Of a stretch of 64,000 nt of DNA, positions 49,719 through 58,681 are shown in pieces. The translations under genes were made by a program, and so were the position numbers. Every line of letters starts with the position of its first letter. The stretch's first letter is position 1. The stretch is from Saccharothrix longispora. GTDB taxonomy: Bacteria; Actinomycetota; Actinomycetes; Mycobacteriales; Pseudonocardiaceae. A model generated the notes under the pieces. The model had not been told where the DNA came from, ran no database searches, and was given only the letters and a program-made list of their open reading frames with translations. Location: assembly GCF_030852425.1 (NCBI RefSeq), contig NZ_NSDM01000010.1, positions 62,001 to 126,000 of the forward strand, written 5' to 3'.

Positions 49719-50935
49719 GCGCGACGTCGAGCACGGCGTGGCTGCGGGAGCTGCTGGGCGAGGACGGGCGCCGCGACCCGTACCCGCTCTACGCCCGCCT
49801 GCACGAGCGGGGACCGGCGGTGGCGCTGGCGCCGGGCGACAGGCACGCCGCCATCGTCCACGGCCACGACGCCGTCGGCCGGGTCCTGCGCGACCCGAAC
49901 TTCCACGTGCTGGACGCGGAGTACCTGGACCGGGGCAGCACCCGGTGGCGCGCGCACCCCGCCGTGCGCACCATGCAGGACTCCGTCTTCAACGACAGCG
50001 GTGACCACCTCGCCCGCACCCGCCGCGTGTTCGGCCAGGCGTTCGGCGCCACCCGCGTGTCCACCCTGGAACCGATGATCACCCGCCGCACCGACCACCT
50101 GCTCGACCTGCTCGCGGCCGAAGGCGACGGGGGTGCGCCGGTCGACTTCATGACGCGGTTCGCCCTGCGCCTGCCCAGCGACGTCATCGGCGAGGTGCTG
50201 GGCGTCCCCGAGGGGGACCGGGCGGGTTTCCCCGAGCGCGTCAGGACCTTCGACGCGATCCTGGAACTCGGCCAGCGCACCTTCCGCGAGCTGCGCGCGG
50301 CGGACACCGCGGCGGAGGAGCTGACCTCCTACTTCGCCGGCCTCCTCGCCGCCCGCCGGGCGGAACCCCGGGACGACCTCATCTCCGTCCTGGCCGCGGC
50401 CCGCGGCCTGGCCGAGCCCGTGCTGCTGGCCAACCTGGTCGTCGTGTTCAACGCCGGGTTCCGCACCACGGCGAACCTGCTCGGCAACGGCCTGCACCTC
50501 CTGCTCACGCACCCCGACGCGCTCGACGCCCTCCGCGCCGACCCCTCCGCGGCGTCCTCGTGCGTCGAGGAGGTCCTCCGCTTCGACCCGCCGGTCCACT
50601 TCGCCGTCCGCTACGCGGTCGAGGACACCGAGGTCGCGGGGGTAGAGGTGCCGCGCGGGCGGACGGTCCTGATCCTCACCGCCGCCGCCAACCGGGACCC
50701 CGGCCGGTTCGCCGATCCCGACCGGTTCGACCCGACCCGCGCCGACAACCACCACTACGCGTTCAGCGCCGGCCCGCACTTCTGCGTCGGCGCGGCACTG
50801 GGCCGGGTGGAGGGGCGGATCGCGCTCGCCCGCCTGGTGACCCGTTTCCCCTCCCTCGCCCTCGCGGCCCCGCCGCGCCCGCGCCGCCACTTCATGCTCC
50901 GCGGGCACGACCGCTTGGAAGTCCTGTGCCGGTGA
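49715..50935 (+). CDS. Cytochrome P450
   Basis: A 406-residue bacterial P450. The I-helix oxygen motif is FNAGFRTTANL, the ExxR motif is EEVLR, and the heme loop FSAGPHFCVGAALG gives Cys357 as ligand. The CYP107/CYP105-like size is usual for secondary metabolism. Coupled to the C-PCP gene, so it may hydroxylate a carrier-bound aminoacyl or acyl group, as the beta-hydroxylating P450s of NRPS pathways do. No ferredoxin gene is adjacent. Confidence 0.9.
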   Translation: MSATSSTAWLRELLGEDGRRDPYPLYARLHERGPAVALAPGDRHAAIVHGHDAVGRVLRDPNFHVLDAEYLDRGSTRWRAHPAVRTMQDSVFNDSGDHLARTRRVFGQAFGATRVSTLEPMITRRTDHLLDLLAAEGDGGAPVDFMTRFALRLPSDVIGEVLGVPEGDRAGFPERVRTFDAILELGQRTFRELRAADTAAEELTSYFAGLLAARRAEPRDDLISVLAAARGLAEPVLLANLVVVFNAGFRTTANLLGNGLHLLLTHPDALDALRADPSAASSCVEEVLRFDPPVHFAVRYAVEDTEVAGVEVPRGRTVLILTAAANRDPGRFADPDRFDPTRADNHHYAFSAGPHFCVGAALGRVEGRIALARLVTRFPSLALAAPPRPRRHFMLRGHDRLEVLCR

Positions 50936-51254
50936 ACGCCGGCACCCGCGCGAATACGGTCGACGGGCACCCGCGCCCGGGGGTTCCGCCGGTATTCGGC
51001 TGATCGAACCGGATGCGCCGGGGAATTCGCCGCAGAATATCGCGGGGGCTGGCGGGAATTTCCGCGACCTGGTCGCGGTCCATCACGGAGCGCACTGGCG
51101 GGCCTGGCCGTTCGGCGGTGCAATTATCCGCCGCCGATTGGCCGATGGTGTCCCGCGTGAACCGTGACGTACGATTCTTCTCACTGGGACCGCGGTTGAG
51201 CGGAAACTATTGCGCAAATGTTTCGATAAATGCGCGGACAAGGCGGGAGACCCG
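50936..51254 (+). promoter_or_regulatory. Intergenic promoter region before the ligase/PhyH/E1 operon
   Basis: 319 bases without a gene, clearly more AT-rich than the coding parts, especially 51110-51240. Inverted repeat CGAATAC (50951-50957)/GTATTCG (50992-50998) could terminate the P450 transcript. TTGCGCAA at 51210-51217 matches the same 8-mer at 60798-60805. A sure -35/-10 pair could not be chosen. Confidence 0.5.
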
Positions 51255-52664
51255 ATGACCGGAGGTCTGGCGTCGACCGGAGCGGAACTGGCGACGAGTC
51301 CGGAATGGGTCGACGAGATCCTGCTGCGCGGCGCGGACGACGATATCTGCCTCTATTCGGGCGGACCGCTCGACCGGGGGACGCTGCGGCGGATGGTCGC
51401 CCAACGGCAAGCACGCCTGGCGGACGCCGGACTGCGCGCGGGCGGGTCGCTCGCCCTGCGACTGCCGCCGTCGACGGCGTACGTGGCGAACCTGCTCGCC
51501 GCGTGGCGCACCGGCGCCCAGGTGATCCTCCTCGACCACCGCCTCACCGCGTTCGAAGCCGATCTCGCGCTCCGCAGGCTCGCACCGCGGGTGGTGGTCG
51601 AGCCGGGACGGATCACGAGCAGCCCGTTGAGCGCGTTCGCCGAGGTGGAGGAGACCGTCACGGTGCGGGACGGCCGCGACGCCGCGACACCGCACGCCGT
51701 GGTCCAGCTCAGCTCCGGCTCCACCGGCCCGTCCAAGGTGATCGGCCGGACGGCCGCCGACCTGGTCGCCGAGATCGAGCGGTACACCCGGATCGACGGC
51801 GTGCCGCTGCCGGGCGAGCGGGTCGTCGTGCTGGCCTCCATGGTGCACGTGCTCGGCCTGGTCGGCGGCCTGCTGTACGGCCTGCACGCCGGCGTGCAGG
51901 TCAGACCGCCCGAACGGCTCACCGGCGACGGCGTGCTCGACGCGATCGCCGCCGACCCCGCCCCCGCGACCGTGCTCGGCGTGCCGTTCCACATCGGACT
52001 GCTCGCCTCCGTGGCGGACCCGCCCCCGCTGCCGCAGCTCAAGCGGATGACCACCGGGGGCGAGGCGGTGCCCGCCGCGACCGCCGCCGCCTTCACCGCC
52101 AAGTACGGCGTGCCGCTGGGCAACATGTGGGGCATGACCGAGGTCGGCGTGATCGCCACCGACCTGTCCGGCGAGCACCGGCCCGCCCTCACCCCGGCGC
52201 CCGGGCTCGCGGTGGTCGAACGCGACGGGGAGCTGCTGGTGAGCCGGCCGGAGTCGCCGTACGTCGGCCCGTCCGACCCGGACCGGTGGGCGGACGGCTG
52301 GCTGCGCACCAAGGACGCGGGCGTGGTCGACCCGGCCACCGGCCTGGTCACCGTCAAGGGGCGCCTCGACTCGCAGGTGTCGGTCGGCGGGCTGAAGGTC
52401 GACCTGACCGAGGTCGAGGCGACGCTCGCCGGACTGCCGGGAGTGGTGGCGGCCGTCGTGCTGCACGACGACGTCGTCACGGCCTACGCGCAGCTCGCCG
52501 CCCCGGCCACCGCCGAGGCCGTCCGGGCGGGTCTGGTCGAACGGCTCGCCGCGTACAAGAGACCGCGCCGGCTGCACGTGCTCGACGCGATGCCGCGCAC
52601 CACCACGGGAAAACTGGTCCGCGACCGCTCGGTGCTCCGCCAGGCCGCTCGCGGGGGAAGGTGA
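51255..52664 (+). CDS. AMP-dependent acyl ligase
   Basis: A 469-residue ANL-family enzyme. Motifs: VVQLSSGSTGPSKV (A3), GNMWGMTEVGV (A5), WLRTKDAGVVD (A7), KGRLDSQVSVGGLKVDLTEVE (A8) and TTTGKLVRDR (A10 Lys). It resembles small acyl- or aryl-acid ligases more than NRPS A domains. ATG 51255 with GGGAGA upstream is preferred over the frame start at 51210. The small carrier gene at 52716 follows, so it probably loads that protein. Confidence 0.83.
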   Translation: MTGGLASTGAELATSPEWVDEILLRGADDDICLYSGGPLDRGTLRRMVAQRQARLADAGLRAGGSLALRLPPSTAYVANLLAAWRTGAQVILLDHRLTAFEADLALRRLAPRVVVEPGRITSSPLSAFAEVEETVTVRDGRDAATPHAVVQLSSGSTGPSKVIGRTAADLVAEIERYTRIDGVPLPGERVVVLASMVHVLGLVGGLLYGLHAGVQVRPPERLTGDGVLDAIAADPAPATVLGVPFHIGLLASVADPPPLPQLKRMTTGGEAVPAATAAAFTAKYGVPLGNMWGMTEVGVIATDLSGEHRPALTPAPGLAVVERDGELLVSRPESPYVGPSDPDRWADGWLRTKDAGVVDPATGLVTVKGRLDSQVSVGGLKVDLTEVEATLAGLPGVVAAVVLHDDVVTAYAQLAAPATAEAVRAGLVERLAAYKRPRRLHVLDAMPRTTTGKLVRDRSVLRQAARGGR

Positions 52665-52715
52665 TCCGATGAGGACGCAGGTCGTCGCCTCCGCCACCCG
52701 CGACGGGGCACCGCG

Positions 52716-52970
52716 GTGAGCCGCGACGGGACACCCGACCGGGACGACGTCCTGGCGATGCTCGCCGGGCTCGACGGCAGGCCCCCGGAGGACGTCCCCG
52801 AGATGATCGAGTCGATGGAACTGGCCTGGCTGGTGCACCAGGTGGAGCAGCGCTACGGCGTGCGCGTGCAACTCGACGGCGACCAGTACGGCCGCATGAC
52901 CACCGTCTCGGGAGCCGCGGACGTGCTCCGGGAAGTGATCGGGATGCCTGATGAACACGTCCGGGACTGA
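52716..52970 (+). CDS. Acyl carrier protein
   Basis: An 84-residue carrier-like protein. MIESMELAWLVHQVEQRYGVRVQ fits the DSL-helix-2 region with Ser33 (ESM in place of DSL). The GTG start has no strong ribosome site. Its place between an acyl ligase and the PhyH and E1 genes suggests it holds the substrate of one or more of these enzymes. The modification site should be confirmed because the motif is divergent. Confidence 0.7.
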   Translation: MSRDGTPDRDDVLAMLAGLDGRPPEDVPEMIESMELAWLVHQVEQRYGVRVQLDGDQYGRMTTVSGAADVLREVIGMPDEHVRD

Positions 52971-53075
52971 CCACGTCGGACCGCGCGCCGGTGACGCGGG
53001 GCGGAGCGCGCCCGGCCCCGGCGCGGCGGAGCGGGGCGGACCACCCGGCACGACGGCCACGTGAAGGAGACCGCG

Positions 53076-53975
53076 GTGAACGAGTTCGCCCTGACCGGGC
53101 GGGAGCGCGCCCTGCTCCCGTCGGACGACGACGTCCGGTTCTACGCCGAGCACGGCTGGTACCTGTCGGAGAAGCTCCTCTCCGACGCCGAGGTCGAGGA
53201 GCTGGGCGCGGCGGTCGACCGGTACTACGCGGGGGAGCGGAGCCGCCTGCTGCCGACCCGCCCCGACCGGCTGGCCTACTGGACGCCCGAGCACGCCGAC
53301 GTCCAGCGCCACAACGACTACGTGCACCACGAGAGCGACGCGATCGCCAAGGCGCTGCTCAAACCGCTGATCGGCGCGGTGGCCGCGCGCCTGGCGGAGG
53401 TCGACGAGATCCGGGTGTTCCAGTCGACCCTGATCCACAAGCCGCCGATCGCCGAGGAGCCGTCGAACATCGTGCCCTGGCACTTCGACAAGCACTACTG
53501 GTCGTCGTCCTCGTCGGACCGGATGCTCACCGCGTTCATCCCGCTGCACGACTGCGACGAGGAACTGGGCACCATCACGATGGTCGACGGCAGCCACCTC
53601 TGGGAGGAGGTCGGGTCGGACGACAGCGCCACGAAGCACTTCGCCGAGCGCGACGCGTCCCACCTGGAGGACCTGCTCACCGCCAACGCCGCGCACAACG
53701 GCGCCGAGGTCGTGAAGATCCCGATGATCATCCCCAAGGGGCACATGAGCTTCCACCACTGCCGGACCTACCACGGCAGCGGGCCCAACCGCGCGAACCG
53801 GCCGCGCCAGGCCATCTCGCTGCACCTCCAGGACGGCGACAACGCCTACCGCGAGTTCCGCCTGTCCGACGGTGGCCTCGCCTTCTACAACCACGACGCC
53901 CTCGTGCGCCGCACGCCGGACGGCAGGCCGGACTACGCCGACCCGGAGTTCTGCCCGCCCGTGTGGCGTGCCTGA
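53076..53975 (+). CDS. PhyH-family Fe(II)/2-oxoglutarate dioxygenase
   Basis: A 299-residue phytanoyl-CoA-dioxygenase-like protein. PWHFDKHYW gives the H-x-D iron ligands, TYHGSGPNR the distal His, and RPRQAISLH the 2-oxoglutarate Arg. GTG 53076 follows AAGGAGA by five bases and is preferred over GTG 53061. Relatives hydroxylate or halogenate carrier-bound acyl and aminoacyl groups. The ACP gene upstream suggests such a substrate. The 105 bases before it hold no gene. Confidence 0.87.
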   Translation: MNEFALTGRERALLPSDDDVRFYAEHGWYLSEKLLSDAEVEELGAAVDRYYAGERSRLLPTRPDRLAYWTPEHADVQRHNDYVHHESDAIAKALLKPLIGAVAARLAEVDEIRVFQSTLIHKPPIAEEPSNIVPWHFDKHYWSSSSSDRMLTAFIPLHDCDEELGTITMVDGSHLWEEVGSDDSATKHFAERDASHLEDLLTANAAHNGAEVVKIPMIIPKGHMSFHHCRTYHGSGPNRANRPRQAISLHLQDGDNAYREFRLSDGGLAFYNHDALVRRTPDGRPDYADPEFCPPVWRA

Positions 53976-53991
53976 GCGGCGGGGCGGGGTG

Positions 53992-54972
53992 ATGGCACAC
54001 GCGCCGGACACCGACGTCGGCCTGTACCGGACGGTGCGGCTGATCCGCCTGTTCGAGGAACGGGCGGTCGAACTCGTCCGCTCCGGGGACGTCGTCGGCG
54101 GTATCCACCCGTACACCGGGCAGGAGGCGATCGCCGCCGGGGTGTGCGCGGCGCTGCGCGTCGACGACGTGATCACCAGCACCCACCGGGGGCACGGGCA
54201 CGTGCTCGCCAAGGGCGCCGACCCCGCCCGGGTGCTCGCCGAGCTGGCCGGCCGCGCCACCGGGCTCAACCGGGGCCGGGGCGGGTCGATGCACGCCGCG
54301 GACTTCGGGCTGGGCATCCTCGGCGCGAACGCGATCGTCGGCGCGAACGGCGCGATCACCGCGGGCGCGGCCTGGGCCGCCCGGCAGGAGGGCGGTGACC
54401 GGGTCGCGGTGAGCTTCTTCGGCGACGGCGCGGTCAACCAGGGCGTGCTGCTGGAAGCCATGAACCTCGCGGCCCTGTGGCGGCTGCCGGTGCTGTTCGT
54501 CTGCGAGAACAACGGGTACGCGACGACGCTGACCGTCGCGGACGCGGTCGCGGGCACGATCACCGGGCGCGGCGAGGCGTTCGGCATCCCGTCGGTGACG
54601 GTGGACGGCATGGACCCGCGCACGGTGCTCGACGCGGCGCGCCAGGCGGTGGACCGGGCCCGCGCGGGCGGCGGGCCGTCGCTGGTCGAGTGCCTGACCT
54701 ACCGGTTCGACGCGCACCACACCTGGGAGCACCGGGCCCGGGTCCGCTACCGGGACGACGACGAGGTCCGGACCGGGCGGGAGAGGGACCCGGTGGTGGT
54801 CCAGGGCGCGCGGCTGACCGGCGAGGAGCGGGAGCGGGTCGACGCCGAGGTGCGGGCCACCCTGGACGCGGCGGTCGCGTTCGCGCTCGACAGCCCGCAC
54901 CCCGATCCGGCGGGCGCGCTCGACCACCTGTACGCCACCGGGATGCGCGCTCGCCCGGGCGGTGGTGGCTGA
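53992..54972 (+). CDS. 2-oxo acid dehydrogenase E1 alpha subunit
   Basis: A 326-residue thiamine-diphosphate enzyme subunit. HPYTGQEAIAAGV and THRGHGHVLAKG are conserved E1 alpha segments, and the TPP motif runs FFGDGAVNQG to FVCENNGYAT (GDG to NN). It pairs with the E1 beta gene that follows directly (TGATG). No E2 or E3 gene is present. In naphthyridinomycin-type pathways such E1 pairs transfer a two-carbon unit to a carrier protein to make a glycolyl thioester; the nearby ACP makes that a good model. Confidence 0.87.
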   Translation: MAHAPDTDVGLYRTVRLIRLFEERAVELVRSGDVVGGIHPYTGQEAIAAGVCAALRVDDVITSTHRGHGHVLAKGADPARVLAELAGRATGLNRGRGGSMHAADFGLGILGANAIVGANGAITAGAAWAARQEGGDRVAVSFFGDGAVNQGVLLEAMNLAALWRLPVLFVCENNGYATTLTVADAVAGTITGRGEAFGIPSVTVDGMDPRTVLDAARQAVDRARAGGGPSLVECLTYRFDAHHTWEHRARVRYRDDDEVRTGRERDPVVVQGARLTGEERERVDAEVRATLDAAVAFALDSPHPDPAGALDHLYATGMRARPGGGG

Positions 54973-55940
54973 TGCCGTGGCTGTCGTACCGGAAGGCGCT
55001 CAACCGGGCGCTCGGCGACGAACTGGCCCGCGACCCGGCGGTGTTCGTGCTGGGAGAGGACGTCCGGGTGGCGGTCTCCAACGTCACCGCCGGCCTCTTC
55101 ACGCGGTTCGGGCCGGACCGGGTGCTGGACACGCCCCTGTCGGAGCAGGCGTTCACCGGGTTCGCCACCGGCGCCGCGCTGAGCGGGCGGCGACCGGTGA
55201 TCGAGTTCCAGATCCCGGCGCTGCTGTACCTCGCGTTCGAGCAGATCGTCGACCAGGCGCACAAGTTCTCGCTGATGACCGGTGGCCAGGCCCGGGTGCC
55301 GGTGACCTACCTGGTGCCCGGCTCGGGGTCGAAGACCGGCTGGGCCGGGCAGCACTCGGACCACCCGTACGCCCTGTTCGCCCACGCCGGCGTGAAGACG
55401 GTGGTGCCGGCGACGCCCGAGGACGCCTACGGCCTGCTGACCTCCGCGATCCGGGACGACGACCCGGTCGTGGTGTTCGCCCCGGCGGCGGCGCTGGAGG
55501 TCCGGGCCGACCTCGACCACGACGGGCTGGCCCCGGTGCCGCTCGGCGTCGGCCGGGTCCACCGGGAGGGCGAGGACGTCACGGTCGTGGCGGTGGGGCA
55601 CCTCGTGCACGACGCGCTCGCGGTCGCCGAGGAGCTGGCCGGCGACGTCTCGGTCGAGGTGTTCGACCCGCGCACGGTGTACCCGTTCGACTGGGACGGG
55701 CTGGCCGGCTCGGTGGCCAGGACCGGCCGCCTGGTGGTGGCCGACGACTCCAACCGCACCTGCGGCATCGCGGCCGAGGTCCTCGCGACGGCGGCCGAGC
55801 GGTTCGACCTGGTGGCCCCGCCGGTCAGGGTGACCAGGCCCGACGGCACCGTGGTGCCGTTCGCGCCGGCGCTCGACCGGGCCGTGCAACCCGACCGCGT
55901 CCGGCTGGCGGCCGCGATCCGGAAGGCGTTCGAGCACTGA
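54972..55940 (+). CDS. 2-oxo acid dehydrogenase E1 beta subunit
   Basis: A 322-residue transketolase-type partner of the E1 alpha. YRKALNRALGDELARDP, FVLGEDV, LDTPLSEQAFTGFATGAA and HSDHPYALFAHAGVKTVVPA are typical E1 beta elements. VFDPRTVYPFDWD lies in the C-terminal transketolase domain. The ATG shares a base with the E1 alpha stop, so both subunits should be made in equal amounts. It builds the TPP active site with the alpha chain. Confidence 0.88.
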   Translation: MPWLSYRKALNRALGDELARDPAVFVLGEDVRVAVSNVTAGLFTRFGPDRVLDTPLSEQAFTGFATGAALSGRRPVIEFQIPALLYLAFEQIVDQAHKFSLMTGGQARVPVTYLVPGSGSKTGWAGQHSDHPYALFAHAGVKTVVPATPEDAYGLLTSAIRDDDPVVVFAPAAALEVRADLDHDGLAPVPLGVGRVHREGEDVTVVAVGHLVHDALAVAEELAGDVSVEVFDPRTVYPFDWDGLAGSVARTGRLVVADDSNRTCGIAAEVLATAAERFDLVAPPVRVTRPDGTVVPFAPALDRAVQPDRVRLAAAIRKAFEH

Positions 55941-55961
55941 CGACCAGGACACGGAGGGCAC

Positions 55962-56903
55962 ATGCCACTCGACCCGACCCTGCGGGCGATGCGCGACCAC
56001 GCGGTCGCCGCGGGGGTCCGGCCGCTCTACGAGCTCTCGATCGAGGAGGCGCGGGCGGCCGACCTCGCGGCGATCCGCGCGACGGCGGGCGCGGGCGAGC
56101 CGGTGCGCCACGTCACCGACCGCCACGTCCCCGGACCGGGGGGCGACCTGCCGATCCGGGTCTACCGCCCGGTCGACACGGCCGAGCCCCTGCCCACCGC
56201 GGTCTACTTCTTCGGTGGCGGCTGGGCGCTCGGCAGCATCGACACCTCCGACGAGATCTGCCGCGCCCTGGCCAACGCGGTGCCCTGCCAGGTGATCACC
56301 GTCGGCTACCGCCTGGCGCCCGAGCACCGGTTCCCGGCCGCCGTGGACGACTGCCGCGCGGCCGTCGGCTGGATCGCCGCGAACGCCGCCGAGCTCGGCG
56401 TCGACCCCGACCGCCTCGCCGTGGCGGGGGACAGCGCGGGCGGCAACCTCGCAGCCGCCGTCACCCTCGACCGCGCCGGGCCCGACCTGGCCGCCCAGGT
56501 GCTGGTCTACCCCAACACCGACCACCGCGGCGACACCGGCTCCATGCGCGAGAACGACGACCCCGCGGCCTTCAACCGCCGCTCCGTCGCCTGGTACTGG
56601 GGCCACTACCTGGCGAGGCCGGAGGACGGCCTCGACCCGTCGGCCTCACCGCTGCTCGCCGAGGACCTGACCGGTCTGCCCCCCGCGCTGGTGATCACCG
56701 CGGAGCACGACCCGCTGCGCGACGAGGGGGAGTGGTACGCCGAACGCCTGCGCGAGGCCGGCGTGCCCGTGGTCGCGACGCGCTACGCCGGGATGGCGCA
56801 CGGCTTCTTCGCCATGTCGGGCGTCGTGGACGCGGCCGGCGAGGCCCGGGCCGAGGTCGCCGCGTTCCTGCGCGGACACTTCGAGCGCCGCGTTCACGCG
56901 TAG
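55962..56903 (+). CDS. Hormone-sensitive-lipase-family alpha/beta hydrolase
   Basis: A 313-residue esterase. YFFGGGWALGS holds the oxyanion loop (HGGG family, first His is Phe), GDSAGGN the nucleophile Ser, AEHDPLRDEG the Asp and MAHGFF the His. It follows the E1 beta gene by 21 bases and its last ten bases overlap the convergent ABC gene. It may deacylate an intermediate or hydrolyse an ester in product maturation. A link to the pathway rests on operon position. Confidence 0.85.
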   Translation: MPLDPTLRAMRDHAVAAGVRPLYELSIEEARAADLAAIRATAGAGEPVRHVTDRHVPGPGGDLPIRVYRPVDTAEPLPTAVYFFGGGWALGSIDTSDEICRALANAVPCQVITVGYRLAPEHRFPAAVDDCRAAVGWIAANAAELGVDPDRLAVAGDSAGGNLAAAVTLDRAGPDLAAQVLVYPNTDHRGDTGSMRENDDPAAFNRRSVAWYWGHYLARPEDGLDPSASPLLAEDLTGLPPALVITAEHDPLRDEGEWYAERLREAGVPVVATRYAGMAHGFFAMSGVVDAAGEARAEVAAFLRGHFERRVHA

Positions 56904-58681
56904 GCCGCCGCCTGCATCGCGTACAGCTCGGCGTACAGGCCGCCGGCGGCCATCAGCTCGTCGTGCGAACCGCGTTCCCGCACGCGCCCGCCGTCCACCA
57001 CCACGATCAGGTCGGCCATGCGCACCGTGGAGAACCGGTGCGAGACGAGCACGGTGATCGCGCCGGTGCGCCGGCCGACCTCCCGCGCGCCGGCCGCGTA
57101 CCGCTCGAACAAGCGGTGCTCCGCCTGCGCGTCGAGCGCCGAGGTGGGTTCGTCGAGGACGAGCAGCAGGGGCTCGGTGCGCATCATGGCCCGACCGAGC
57201 GCGAGCTTCTGCCACTGCCCGCCGGACAGCTCCGCGCCGTCGGCGTAGGACTTGCCGAGCTGGGTCTCCAGGCCGCCCTCCAGGCGGTCGAGGACGTCCT
57301 CGGCGCGGGCGCGGCGCAGCGCGTCGCGCACCGCCCCGGGCGATTCCACGTCGGCCAGCTCGCCCACCCCGACGCTCTCGCGGGCGAGCAGCTCGAAGCG
57401 GGCGAAGTCCTGGAACCCGGCGGCGACGCGGCCGCGCCAGCCGTCCACGGGGAAGCGCGCCAAGTCCGTGCCGTCGACCTCGATCACGCCGGTGGTGGCC
57501 GGGTAGAAGCGGCACAGCAGCTTGACCAGGGTCGTCTTGCCCGCCCCGTTCTCGCCCACGAACGCGACCGTGCCGCCCGCGGGCAGGGTCAGGTCGACGT
57601 CGGAGATCACCGGCCGGTCGGTGCCCGGGTAGGCGAAGGAGACGCCGCGCAGCTCGATGCCGTCCCGGACGCGCTCGGGCACGTCCCGGTCGGGCGGTGG
57701 GGGCGCCTGGCTCGCCAGCAGGGCGCGGGTCCAGCGCATGTTCGCCATCACCCGCCCGGTGCGCTGCATCTCCTGCAACGCGGTCACCGCGGACGTCACC
57801 TGCTGGTTCACCTGGGACGCCAGGGTCAGCACGAGCAGCACGTCGCCGACGCTGCGGCTGCCCGCCACGGCCTCGCGCAGCACCAGCAGCGTGCCCAGCA
57901 CGTACGCCACGGCGAAGAACAGCTGACCGGCGGCGCGCAGCAGCACGGCCCGGCGCTCGCCGCGCCACAGCTCCTCCGACGCGTCGTCCCAGGCGCGTCG
58001 CTGCCGGGACCGCATCTCCGACTCCAGCCCGCTGACGCGCAGCTCCTTCGCCGACACCGGGTTCGCCACGAGCCCGAACAGGTGCCTGGCGTGCCGGGAC
58101 GGCGGCGCGGACCGCTCGCGCGCGGCGTTCACGATCGACTCCGCCCGCCGCCCGAGCAGCAGCGGCGGCACGGCGGCCAGCGGCAGGAGCAGCAGCAGCG
58201 GGTTGAGCCGGGCCAGCAGGACCGCGGTGATCGAGATCGCCACCAGCAGGCCCAGGCTGTTCAGCAGGGCCTCCATCGAACCCCACGCGGCCCGGTGCAG
58301 CTCCTGGCGCAGCACCTGGAGCTTGTCGGCGTACTCCGGCCGCTCGTGGTGCTCCAACCCGGCCGAGCCGTTGGTCATCTCGATCAGCTCGCGCTCCAGG
58401 CGCGGCACGGCGCGGTCGCCCAGCTCGAAGTAGAAGATGTGGGCGAAGTGGCCGGCGGTCAGCGCGGCGATCACCGCGACCACGACGAGCACCGCCGCGG
58501 TGGTCGCGCCCCGCACGTCCCCCGCCAGCGCCGAGTCGGTCAGCGCGGCCAGCGCGGGCGCGGCCAGCGGCATCGCCGAGGCCTGGGCGACCATGAGCAC
58601 GACCGAGAGCACCAGCCGGTACCGGCTCTCCCGCCAGGCGATGGCGAACAGCTCCCAACCGCCGCGGACGACCTCGATCAC
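56894..58681 (-). CDS. ABC half-transporter (membrane and ATPase domains)
   Basis: A 595-residue type I exporter half. Several hydrophobic helices occupy the first 310 residues. The ATPase domain has Walker A GENGAGKTTLVK, signature LSGGQWQK, Walker B LLLVLDEPTSALD and the H-loop VSHRFST. The GTG start overlaps the stop of the second ABC gene (GTGA), so the two probably form a heterodimer. Export of the cluster B product, or self-resistance, is inferred. Confidence 0.88.
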   Translation of the reverse strand: MIEVVRGGWELFAIAWRESRYRLVLSVVLMVAQASAMPLAAPALAALTDSALAGDVRGATTAAVLVVVAVIAALTAGHFAHIFYFELGDRAVPRLERELIEMTNGSAGLEHHERPEYADKLQVLRQELHRAAWGSMEALLNSLGLLVAISITAVLLARLNPLLLLLPLAAVPPLLLGRRAESIVNAARERSAPPSRHARHLFGLVANPVSAKELRVSGLESEMRSRQRRAWDDASEELWRGERRAVLLRAAGQLFFAVAYVLGTLLVLREAVAGSRSVGDVLLVLTLASQVNQQVTSAVTALQEMQRTGRVMANMRWTRALLASQAPPPPDRDVPERVRDGIELRGVSFAYPGTDRPVISDVDLTLPAGGTVAFVGENGAGKTTLVKLLCRFYPATTGVIEVDGTDLARFPVDGWRGRVAAGFQDFARFELLARESVGVGELADVESPGAVRDALRRARAEDVLDRLEGGLETQLGKSYADGAELSGGQWQKLALGRAMMRTEPLLLVLDEPTSALDAQAEHRLFERYAAGAREVGRRTGAITVLVSHRFSTVRMADLIVVVDGGRVRERGSHDELMAAGGLYAELYAMQAAAYA

